Origin: Nakataea oryzae
Taxonomy: Eukaryota > Ascomycota > Sordariomycetes > Magnaporthales > Magnaporthaceae
Reading direction: 5' to 3'
Assembly (NCBI GenBank): GCA_003049435.1
Contig: PYSQ01000019.1
Coordinates: 1-64,000 of the forward strand
Length of the DNA stretch: 64,000 nt
A model generated the notes under the pieces. That model saw nothing but the letters and a program-made list of their open reading frames with translations. It did no database searches and was not told the origin of the DNA. Of the stretch, positions 10,391 through 20,584 are shown piece by piece; the first letter of the stretch is position 1; every line of letters starts with the position of its first letter. Made by a program: the position numbers and the translations under genes.

Positions 10391-12569
10391 AGGTGCCGGT
10401 GTATGCGAGGGATGCTGGGGCGAGTCAAGCATCAGACTTCCTCCGCGGAGCCCGCGCTGTAACCTGCGTGTCACGTATTGGAGGACCATGTCGCGATCAC
10501 GGTACCCCCCAAGCAAACGAGCGAGGGAAAGAAAAAAGCAAGATGATACATGCGCTGGTGCTCTAGGCAAGCCAGTTAGTTGTCTGCTGGACTCGGATGA
10601 GTGCCCGACCAATCGGCGCCAGTAGCAAAATAGTGTCTAGGATCTGCCATGCTGATCGCGATCACCGTTGAGGCATTTAGACTAGTTGCGCCGCGAAACG
10701 CAGGTTTGGCGATGTTGGATATGAGAAGACAGAGATCAGTCCACCCCGACCTGCCTGCATACACGTGACAACATCGAGGGTTTGGCATGGCAGGCCAGTT
10801 CGCGTACTCTTGCCGCCGCCTCGTCCACGGGGATGGGATGCAAGGTCGGGGCTGGCCGCGAGACAAAACAAAGCAGCGACCGCGGGCTTTTGTTGCCGGA
10901 TTTTCCATGGGAAGCCATCATGCACAGTCGCTTCCGACCTCCCTCAAACTTAACGGCATTTCTTCATCTTGCAACTATGATCTCCGTCGAACGTGCGAGC
11001 AAAGCGGGCCGGCTCATGGATGGTAAATTCACCGACTTCTTGGAGATCTGCGTTGCTTCTGTTTTGCAAAAAGAGGAAGAAGAATCGAAACGCGGAGCTT
11101 ATTTTTTTTCTTCTCGAAACAGTTTTCAGCGCACAGGAGCGGGCATGGCATCCGCGTGACTAAGCGGCGCAGCCCTCTGCTGTGATTGGGCTGCATAGAT
11201 CAATTAGGCGACCGGGAATCCGGGCACGGCACGCTACGCAGACATGCATGGTCATGCCTGCAATGCGTCATGCTCGCACCTGACAGGCAGCAGCGGATCG
11301 GCAATTCACGTGAGAACAGAAGCAGCTGGAAAATTCGCTCGCGGTTACAATGGCACAAGCAGGTATAATCTGACCATGCCGACGTCGCCACGCACCCAAG
11401 CACCTCCAACACGGACGGCACCAGGCCTCTTCTGCCTCTGGCAGCCTGTGTCTGGTCTTGGCTGATGTGGGGNNNNNNNNNNNNNNNNNNNNCGTTTGCA
11501 GCTTGTTGGCCGGGCGCATGCACACACCGCTGGACGGGGCTCGATTCGGTTCCCAGGAGGACCCTTGGCGGGTCAGCCAGCCAAAGAGGTTCTCAGCCGA
11601 ACGTGTCCATGTGTCTTGTCCGGACTCAATCCCAGCTGCACGTGGCGCTTTCGAAATCGGGCATTGGCTCGCAGTCATCAGACGGGGCGGGAGCCCTCAG
11701 GTCTGGATCCCCGACAAGTCGCATCGGGAGAGCAATTCCAGATCGGAGACGCACGCCAAAGGGCCTGGCTCCAGGCCGCCCCCGGGGACGCCCGAGACCC
11801 AGCAGGTCCTGCGCGGTGTTCAGGTGTCAGGGAGGCTCCCGCATGCCATGGACCACCGCGGCGGGCGCTAGTGCCGGCCTGGGGCGCGTGCTCAGCTTCC
11901 ACCAATGCCCCATTCCGGCTGGGCAGGGACGCCGCAAATCATGGCTGGCTGGCGGATGACGAGAATGATGGGCGTCTGCTTGCGTGTTGGCTGGCAAGGG
12001 TGCCGTGCTGGAGTGCACCACGGGATTGGGTGAGCCTCTGCGCTGGGCTGCGCAGCTGGACTGGCGCACCCGCGTCCTCCTGCTCCCGCCCAGTTTTTTT
12101 TCTCCCCCCTCTACCTCACTCGCCCTTGCAGCCTCGTCCTGCTGGCCCCCCGGCTGTCTTCAACAACGTCGTTGCATGCCCCAGTCTCCACGACTCGTTC
12201 CTTCTCTTGCCACTGCTGCGCAACAGGTCCGTCCCCTGCTGGACAGCCTCAAGCTTTCATGGTTTTTATTTGCTCGACAAACCCCGCCTGTGGCATCGGC
12301 GCGTAGCTTGGCCATCCAGCCTTTGACCCTCAACCAGCCCGGACTTACATCATCGCCCGCCCTGCCTGCATGTGCGGTGTCTTCAACCCAGGTCGCCAGC
12401 GCCCCTGCATTTCTCCACGCCATGTGCTTCGTCCGACTCCAGTCCTGATAGACTTGTTCTGTCCCTTGCTTGTCCCGCATTCGGTTGGCCGGATCTATTG
12501 CCTTTTTTTTCTTCCCTTCCCATTTCTGTGTTTATTCCTGGGCCGCAGCGCCCCCCCTCGCCCGCAGAG
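10391..12569. other. Intergenic region with assembly gap, no gene seen
   Basis: 2.2 kb between tandem plus-strand genes. It contains the assembly gap at 11473-11492. From about 12060 to 12560 the plus strand is C/T-rich, consistent with the promoter and leader of the polyphosphatase gene. Open frames such as 11496-12326 look like low-complexity translations without conserved motifs. Confidence 0.6.
11473..11492. other. Assembly gap (20 N)
   Basis: Run of 20 undetermined bases in an intergenic stretch. No gene is interrupted. Confidence 0.99.
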
Positions 12570-14783
12570 ATGCGACGACGCGCCATTGTTCTTTCTGCAG
12601 CATCGCTATGCGCTAGCGCCGCCATCCTCGCCCGCCCCCAGGTCGAGGATGGGTCACAGCATGTCCTTGAGAGCCCCTCACGAATCGATGCTGCACCGGT
12701 GGTTGCGGGCAACCAAAGACAGGTCCAGGGCAGATTCCTGCACATTACCGGTGCGTCGCGTCGCGTTTCCATGAGCACCTGCAGAAAGCCACGACTGCAG
12801 CCAAGTCTCCAGCCCTGCACCTTGGCACTAACGTAATTGCGCCGCGCTCTAGACTTCCACCCAGATGCCTTTTACAAAACGCACTCGTCAACCGACGAGA
12901 GTGACGCCTGCCACCGTGGCCATGGGCCGGCCGGCTACTACGGCGCCGAGACGTCGGACTGCGATTCCCCCTTTGCCCTGGTAAACGCCACCTTCGACTG
13001 GATCGAGGCGAACCTCAAAGACAAGATCGACTTCGTTGTCTGGACCGGCGACAACGCCCGCCACGACAGCGACGAGGATGCCCCGCGCAGCTCCAAGCAG
13101 GTGCTGGGCACCAACAAGTACATAGCGCAAAAGTTCAGCGATCTCTTCTTCGACGCAAAGGCCGAGGCCCTCTCGGTACCCATCATCCCGACCCTCGGAA
13201 ACAACGACATCCTGCCGCACAACATCATGCTCCCCGGGCCCAACCGCTGGCTCTCCGAGTACGCGAGCGTCTGGCGCAACTTCATCCCTGAGGAGCAGCG
13301 GCACTCGTTCCAGATCGGCGGCTGGTTCTACGTCGAGGTGGTGCCCAACAAGCTGGCCGTCGTCAGTCTCAACACGCTCTACTTCTTTGACCGCAACGCC
13401 GCCATCGATAACTGTGTCGACACCTCGGAACCCGGCTTCAAGCAGCTCGAGTGGCTGCGCGTCCAGCTGCAGCTCATGCGCAACCGCGGCATGAAGGCCA
13501 TTCTCATGGGCCACGTCCCTCCTGCCCGCACCGACAGCAAGATGCTCTGGGACGAGTCCTGCTGGCAGAAGTACACCCTGTGGCTGAAGCAGTTCCGCGA
13601 CGTTGTCACTGCTTCCTTATTCGGCCACATGAACATCGACCATTTTATGCTTCAGGACACCAACGACATCAGTATCCAGAGCGTCACTTCCGGAGTCTAC
13701 GACCAGGGCGTCCGCACGTCCATGGACGATGAGCTCACCGCACAGGGTGCCAACGACTATCTGCTGGAGCTTCGCCGCAGGTGGTCCAAGCTCCCCAAGC
13801 CTAAGACTTCTGCCAATGGCCAGCCTTCCGAGCTTAACAAGGGCAAGAAGGGGTCTGGGGATAAGCTCGCGGGTCATTGGGCCGAGCGATACCAACTTTC
13901 CATGGTTGGCCCGAGCATCGTGCCCAACTACTTTCCGACCCTCCGCATCATCGAGTACAACATCACTGGATTACAGGGCTCGCGGGTCGCCATGGGACCC
14001 GTCGTGCGAGACAGTGAGGCACTCAACCTATCAGATGCCGACGGATGGGAGTCGGACTTGCGTGAGGCGGCGCTTGTCGAAATCGAGAAGAAGAAAAAGA
14101 AAAAGAAGAAGGGCAAGAATGGCGACAAAGGAGACAAGAACCACGACCCAAACCTGGTCGTGCCCGATCCGCCATCCAAGTCGGCGCTCCCAGGCCCGGC
14201 ATACTCCCCACAGCCTCTGACGCTCGTGGGGTACACCCAATACTTTGCCAACCTGACGCATATCAACAACGACGTGGTTGCCGATGACGTTGATACCAAT
14301 GGCCGCTGGCGTGACGGAAAGCACAGTGGGAAGAAGCCGGACAAGTCCAAGCCTCCGCGCGACTTTGCGTTCGAGGTCGAGTACAGCACGTTTGAAGACA
14401 AGATCCTCAAAATGTCTGACCTGACGGTGCCCAGCTACGTCAAGCTGGCCTACCGTATGGGGAGGCAGCAGGCGAAGTCGAAACCCACCGATGGTTCTGT
14501 AAGTGCCTCATGGGACCAAGACGACTACTACTACGACGACGACGACGACGAGGTAGACGGAGTCGACAATTACCACGACTTTGCTTCCGAAGAAGACGAC
14601 GACTTGGTTGAACACCACGGTAACGAAACTGTCCCCGAGCAAAAGAAGAATAATAACAAGGACAAGAAAAAGAAGAAGAAGAATAAGCCAAGACACAAAC
14701 ACAACAAAGTATGGCTTCACTTCCTCAGGCATGCTTTTGTCAGCACGGTCGATGAGAAGGACCTGAAGAAGCTTGACCGCTAG
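12570..14783 (+). CDS. ppn1: Endopolyphosphatase (vacuolar metallophosphatase)
   Basis: Cleaves long-chain inorganic polyphosphate internally, chiefly in the vacuole. Exons 12570-12750 and 12853-14783 (102-nt intron, phase 1) give 703 aa. The N-terminus MRRRAIVLSAASLCASAAIL is a signal/anchor segment; the enzyme begins at GRFLHITDFHPD. Calcineurin-type metal-binding motifs are all present: D61-x-H63 (split by the intron), GDNARHD (126-132), GNND (176-179), MGHVPP and FGHMNIDH. The C-terminal block TVPSYVKLAYRMG and the end WLHFLRHAFVST match Ppn1. Unusual inserts are two long lysine runs (about KKKKKKKKGKNGDKGDK and NKDKKKKKKN) and a Tyr/Asp run (DDYYYDDDDDD). The basic runs could touch polyphosphate itself (inference). 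Confidence 0.95.
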
Positions 14784-15313
14784 CGACCAGATAAAGCACA
14801 TGAATTGCCCAGAGGATTCTGGGTGGCCAGTGTGTGGTTGCTGGTGCCTGAAGCGGCGTATCTCATTTTAATGAAATGGGGCACCATTTCTCTGATTTTT
14901 CTTTAATCGTCTTGATTGTTTCACTTGCTTGGAGTTTATGGAGTAATATGATTTACACGCACCCCCGTTGCATTGGGCGGTTGTTTACTTCTTCATGCCT
15001 TTGGATATAATAAACTGGATGGGCGGCATATCCGTTTAGGGAAATGGGTTGTATGGCGGTTGGCATGGTTGGGTGGGATGTGTGCATTTGCTATGACATT
15101 CTTTACGCCTGCGGTTGGGTGGTATACAGTTTTATGGGAGGCTTCAAGAGCTGCTGTTCCTTCGGCTCTTCCTCCTAAAGACCTAGAATACGTCTAGACT
15201 TTAGTTTAGAATAAAGTCGGGTATCTTTTGTTCGATCACTAATCCGATCCACTGCCCAACACTCGCCGCAGCCTCGCGTCTGCCCCCAAACCACCTGGGA
15301 CGTGCCCCAGGAC
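14784..15313. other. Convergent 3' spacer
   Basis: 530 bases between the polyphosphatase stop and the acylphosphatase stop. AT-richer than the surroundings, as expected for paired 3' UTRs. An open frame at 14973-15197 has no recognisable content. Confidence 0.6.
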
Positions 15314-15915
15314 TCAGCGCCGAATCTGGAACTCGGCCTCTCCCTCGACCGTGTCGCGGTCCTCCTTGTCCAGGCGGACAACGTGTGCACCCCTGGGCCC
15401 TCTGTCGACATCTTTGAGGAAGGCTTCTATGGCAGCCTCTTCTCCCTGGGCTTCACCTTCGACCTAGTATTCCCCGTTAATGCTAGAAGGGTGCGAAAGC
15501 CATACAAGCATGCATGCGCCTGAACCTGAGTACACAGACCGAGTGGCTTACCTTGTTATTGGGTGTGTTGCGCACCCAACCAGTTATCTGCCTTTCGGCG
15601 GCCCGGTTGCGAGTGAAATAGCTGGAGGCACGGATTTCCATATTCATGTCAGGGGACCTGAAATCTTCCGTCAGGTTACGAGGAAAGGTATCCTCACCGG
15701 AACCCGACGCCTGTGAGTTGATGAGGGTCAGCGCCACACTGACGGCGATGCTGTGCAAGGCAAAGATGTATCGAAAAAGGGGTATAGTACCTTGAACGGC
15801 GCCTCCATGGGCGAGGAAATAGACCTGTGGGAGGGGATTAATACGGACAGACCACGGGCGCTCTTGTGCTCCTGCAGCTGGGGCTAGATGGCATGCTTAC
15901 TCTCTTTGTTGTCAT
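15314..15915 (-). CDS. Acylphosphatase, five short exons
   Basis: Hydrolyses acyl phosphates such as 1,3-bisphosphoglycerate; a small cytosolic ferredoxin-like fold enzyme. Easily missed because its exons are tiny: 15915-15901 (15 nt), 15824-15791 (34), 15710-15698 (13), 15621-15552 (70), 15463-15314 (150). All introns are 76-88 nt with GT..AG ends. They join to exactly 94 codons (93 aa), the standard family length. The product carries the signature HGGAVQGVGFRYFT with catalytic Arg21 and Asn39 in GWVRNTPNNK (spacing of 18, as in R23/N41 of the family), then VEGEAQG, FLKDVDRGPRGAHVV and the terminal EAEFQIRR. The active-site Arg codon is split between exons 3 and 4. It is transcribed away from the Tls1-like gene, with 378 bases between the starts. 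Confidence 0.92.
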
Positions 15916-16293
15916 GGCTGTCGCCCGAGAAAGGGAGTTTGGAACGAAACTAGTACTTATTGAATTGTAAGATTTCTAGGCTTCAAATTGGCCGTCCCGT
16001 CCTTTCTCTCAAACTTCCCCTGATACCGAAAGGGCCCAAGTCTTTGAAGCAGCCTAATGATGTCAGACGGCATCTTTCCCACTGCGCACCATAGCCTCCA
16101 CGCGAGCGCCCCATGTGAGCCCCACCCACATGGGCCCACCGCCCCATGAGCTGCAGTACTTGTTCCCTCGCAGGCTCGTCCTCCACCATTACCCGCAGCG
16201 CAGCGAGTGACAGCGACATCTCCGCTGTTTTTGCCGCCGACTCTTTTGACAAAACATCAAGACCGCGCATTCGCAGCGTCCCCTGTCGCAATA
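15916..16293. promoter_or_regulatory. Divergent promoter region, acylphosphatase / Tls1-like gene
   Basis: 378 bases separate the two divergent start codons, so both promoters must lie here. No TATA box or other site stands out. An in-frame ATG at 16207 precedes the preferred Tls1-like start at 16294. Confidence 0.5.
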
Positions 16294-17543
16294 ATGTCGA
16301 CGGCCCCAGCAGAGGGCGCCGAGGCGCCGATCCTCTTCCGTCGCGGCAAGAAAAGAAAGACGTACCGACAGCGAGGCGACGACACTGAAAAAGCCGACAG
16401 CAGCGCCGCCGCCACAGCCGCTGACGCCGACCAGACGCCGACGGCCGGAGATGGCAGCGCCCCGGCGGAGCCCGCAGCAGCAGCAGCAACAACGGAAACT
16501 TCAACCGAACCAGAAAAGCCTGCCGGCAGCGGTGGTGGTGGTGGTAGCAACGACGGCCACAACAGCGACGACGACGATGACGGCGACGAAGAGGCGGGCC
16601 TGTCTGTGGCTGAGGCGCTGCGCCTCCGGAACGCGCGCCGGGCCAAGACGCGCGGCGTCGCGCTGCGCGCCGACGTTGGCCCGCCAAAAGAAGACCCCGC
16701 CGCTGCCGATGCTGCCGCCGACGCCGAGAACGACGAGATGGCGCTGGTGGTCGGTGGCATGGCGCTGCCCGTCCCGGTGTCGACCGACAAGATCGCTGGC
16801 GGCGTCGGCAAGCGCTTCTCGACGCAGACGGGGCTGGTCGGCGAGCTCGTCAACAGACACATGTTAGTTTCCCAGCTCTGTGTCCCAATTCTGCGGGGCT
16901 CGGTTTTTGTCTGTCGTATAGGAACAAGCCCCTTGCTCTCCCCCTCTTACAAGCGTGCATACTGATCAAGCAGGGAGGAATACATAGAATCAGAGTTGGC
17001 TAGGCGGCAGGCGGTGGAGGATGCGGCAAAGGAGAAGGCGGCCGCCTTGTCATCGGGCCCTTCGCTCTTTGGCTGGACCGCCAACCACTCTCGACAGCAA
17101 CAGCAACAGCAGCAATCCTCACTCACGAGCAAATGGGCAAGGCCCACCAGCGACACGGTCGCCCTCGACGCGCTGACCCAGGCCGCGCCGGGCGCCACTG
17201 CGCTCCGGGGCGAGGCGCTGCAGCAGCCCGCGCTGCGTGGCAAGCTGCAGGAGGTCGACCTCGGCCAGGAGATGCGCTCGCGCAACGTCACCCTGACGCA
17301 GCGCGCCACCATGAAGGGCCAGGCCGGCGCCGAAGCCGACGACGACGACGACGACGAGGAAGTCGACGGCGACGGCGCTGCCAGCAAGCCTGCCAAGGGA
17401 GACAAGGGTCCCCAGGGCCGGAAGCGCCGCGCAAGCGACGACGCCATCAGGGACAAGATGGTGGAGGAGTTCCTGCGGGAGAACAAGGGTAAGAGGGTCG
17501 CCCCCACAACCGCCCACTCCCTATTTTTTTTGTCTCTTGTTCT

Positions 17544-17579
<36 letters not shown>

Positions 17580-17882
17580 GAGCTGACCATGAAACGCACA
17601 GTGGACCTCTACGACATGGCAGACCAGGAGGAGCGCGACGGCGAGATGGCACACGACGACCGAGTGGCCGAGCAGTTCCGCCGCGAGTTCTTCGAGGCCA
17701 TGTCCCAGCGGAACCGCCGCCGGAGGCCCGCCATCAACCACCACAAACGCCCCAGCACGCGCAAGGAGGAGGAGATCCTTAAGGGTCCCAAGCTCGGAGG
17801 CAGCAGGAACGAGAGGGCGCACATGCGCGACATCCTGCTCAAGCAGGCCAACGAAAAAAGGGAGGCGGCAAAGAGATTATGA
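16294..17882 (+). CDS. tls1: Tls1/C9orf78 (Hep59) family, splicing-associated protein
   Basis: Family known in fission yeast (Tls1, telomere length and silencing through splicing) and human (C9orf78/HCA59, spliceosome-associated, binds Brr2). Exons 16294-16862, 16974-17488, 17602-17882 give 454 aa. Family signs: N-terminal FRRGKKRKTYRQR; the core RFSTQTGLVGELVNRHMEEY, re-formed across intron 1 and continuing IESELARRQ; and a basic C-terminus RNERAHMRDILLKQANEKRE. Between them are long Ala/Thr, Gly and Asp/Glu inserts (about residues 30-110 and 345-360) and a Gln run, making it longer than animal homologues (~290 aa). An in-frame upstream ATG (16207) exists, but 16294 gives the expected short start before the basic motif. 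Intron 2 contains an ATC microsatellite. Confidence 0.85.
17548..17579 (+). repeat. (ATC)n microsatellite inside intron
   Basis: Ten and two-thirds copies of ATC within intron 2 of the Tls1-like gene (17489-17601), about 22 bases upstream of the acceptor. Length variation here would change branch-point-to-acceptor spacing. Confidence 0.95.
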
Positions 17883-18175
17883 ACAAGCCCCGTGGTGCAC
17901 TTTTTTCTTTTCGATTTTTGTTTCTTGTCTTTTTAGGCCGAATGCTGAACCGTGGCAACCGAGGCTTGTCTCGCGCTTTCTGGGCTCTCTCACCTTGGCG
18001 TACCGAACAAAGCCCATACATTCAACATGAATTCATATTCGCAGTCTCACCTGTTTCTTGGTTCATGCCTACTCTACCGTGGGCTTTTACCCATGTCTCC
18101 ACCAGCATCCTCTGTTTTGCTCCAGACCATGGGGGAAAACGGATTATGTAACTACATAGGTACTCAGTCAACTAC

Positions 18176-20584
18176 CTACTTTGAGAATGGATCTATAGTC
18201 CAAAAATCCGTCATAGACATCGGCGTGTCTTCAACCACTGATAGGTATCGTTCATTGTCAGGTACGGCTGAATCCAAAGATTGGGGCTCCCGATACTCTC
18301 CGCTCTCATTCTCGTCATGGCCATACATCCCAAGCTCCACCAGACTATCGTATGTAGGCTGATGGCCATGTACAGTCGTCCCCTGGCCTAGGACCTCATT
18401 CTCGAGGTCCGAGATGAACTGGACCATCGACCCATATCTGCCAAGTCCGTGATTCTCCGTACTGCTTAATGCTCTTGGCAGAGATCTCCAGGATAATGAT
18501 TGCTCATCAATGCGCGGTCCTGCGTGGTTACTGACACCAGCATCTTCTAGCGGAGAAGAGGGCCTTGCCGCGTCCGTGATTCTGTCGAATTCACTTGTAT
18601 GTTCTCTGTTGAAACCAGTGCTCTGCGCGGGGAAGAACGATGTAGACCCTCGGGGCAGAACTCTCGTGGGCTCCGATCTTAGAATGCCAGGCTCGGCGCA
18701 CATATGCCGAGCGCCAAGTCCGTGGCCGTGACTTAAGAATCGTTGGTCTCTAGGCTGCTCACTGACTTGCGTCGGATGAGGCAAGGTGTTTCGATGTCCA
18801 GTTTGAGGAAAGCGCCTCTCGTTTCCCCAGAACTTGTTTGTGCCGGTAGGAGACGATAAGTTGATTCTGTCCGCAGCCTCTTGGAGCTTCTTTACCAACC
18901 TAGACATTGGTGGTACTGGACGTGCCGGTGGCTCCTGACCTTGCTGATCGGTAGGCATTGACGGGGAGACTGTTTCCTGGGAAACCTCCTGGAGACGCTC
19001 TTCATCGTCCGGGTTGCTACCCAGCATCGTCACGGGGTCACCTCCCTGTAGAGGTGGTGAATTCTCTTTGGCAAGACTCTCCTCTGTCCCAACAGCTTGA
19101 TCCCGGTACTTGATGGCATACAACACAGGGGTTGTGCTTACTGCGGGAACTCCTGCACTGTCTGCAACTGTCGGGGGTCCTCGTTGTGTCATGCCACACG
19201 AGATGTCTCGATAATTAGCGTTTATGACAGGGCCACCAGTAGTTTCGGGACCTGGCGCGCTGAAAGGCCCAGCTTCGGCAAGAGATCGGGCTAGTTCTCG
19301 TGCCGAAAAACTCGAGAGCGTCGACGACTTGGGAGGTGCCTTCTCGCTCTGCTGCCTCACAGCATTCAGTCTCTGAAGCATGTCACGTCTCCGTGGGGAT
19401 GACGAAGCTCGGGACCCCAAGCTGAGTCTTTCGTTTGTAGTCCACCCTGTTGTTCTGATACCACTGCTTTCGTAATTCTCGTGATGACAGCTGGACTCGT
19501 GCTGAGAGGGTCGATCGGATTGAATCTGATAGTCTGGTGGCGGATACTTTCTCCTGTTTTCCGCGTGTTGCCTATAGTCTCTGAAAAATGCCGACACCTC
19601 CTCGTTGATGCGATCCTCTCGTCTCCTGTCTCGAGCTCGTGATGCGGATATCGGCTTTGGCTGGGGCTCTTCCGGGATTCTCTTGAGAAATTTCATTTCA
19701 TGAAAGGCAAGGTCTGAAACTAGTGGGAGTCAGACTTGGACCTCTTAGTTAAACCTGGGGAAATCCGACTTACTTGGAAGTCTGGAGGATTTGTATGCCC
19801 CAAACATGCCCGGGCCTGGACGGTTCTTTATCTGGGTTAGGACTACAATAGAGAAGCCGCAAGGAAACATACCGGCTTACTTGGAGCTTACGGTAGTTAC
19901 AGTCTCGCTTAGAATGGCATCCGACTTGAACTTGCTCATTATGTCGACCGGGATCTCGATTCGCGGCCTTCGCTTGGGAGAGCATTTCGGGTTTCCCGGA
20001 CTTTCGCCCTCCTGTTTCCTTGTTTGTCGCCTCTTTTTGTCTTTCCTATGATGGGTGTCGTATCGATCCTCGCGAGTTTTGTGCCTTGTTGCTTTCTCGA
20101 AGCCAGTTGACTTTCTGGTCAACACTTCTCTGTCGGAATCACTCCCCGAAGTAGAGCAGGCGGTCTTTCTTTGCCTACGCTTCTTCTTTGATGGATGATT
20201 CCCTTCCGCTTCGCGAGGATACGCCTCTTTCTTTCCATGATACCGATCATGACGAGCTGGCTCTAACTCGTTGGTTGGCTGTGGGCTGCGTCGAGGGCGA
20301 CGGGCGCAGTCTGAGGGCCCGCTCGAGAACTGCGCTTCATCCCTATCTCGTTTTCTCCTCCTGGGTCTGTCACGGATATCAGGAGAGGAGTGCGGGTGGC
20401 GATGGCGGCTGGTTCGTTGTCGACTGCGATCGCGAGCATAAGGCAGATATGTGTTTCGAGCAGGTTCTGCCACTTGAATGTCGGGGGAAAAGTGATCTCT
20501 TGAGCAGAGCGGCACAGTTTCTCTGAGCCATTTGTCGACTTTCTGCCGAGAGGCGCGGAGGTCAAAGCCCAAATCTGCATCCAT
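18176..20584 (-). CDS. Unrecognised basic, mostly disordered protein
   Basis: Three exons fit: 20584-19892, 19831-19774 (58 nt) and 19713-18176, joining in frame to 762 aa. I recognise no domain. Residues 1-50 hold the only helix-like stretch (FDLRASRQKVDKWLRETVPL). Residues 60-220 are extremely Arg/Lys/Ser-rich with several bipartite nuclear-localisation-like clusters (for example RPRRRKRDRD and KKKRRQRK). The middle exon encodes NRPGPGMFGAYKSSRLP. The rest is Ser/Pro-rich with scattered charged motifs (RRREDRINEEVSAFFRDYRQ) and ends with a Tyr/Asp/Glu-rich region. Composition suggests a nuclear, phosphorylated scaffold (inference only). GC content and codon use look milder than in the neighbouring enzymes. 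The first splice could instead use GTAAGC 8 bases downstream, but that leads to a stop in this frame. Confidence 0.7.

Noticed and set aside
11496..12326. 276-codon plus-strand frame after the first gap
   Set aside because: Low-complexity Pro/Ser/Cys composition, begins beside the gap, no motif; lies in a C/T-rich promoter zone.
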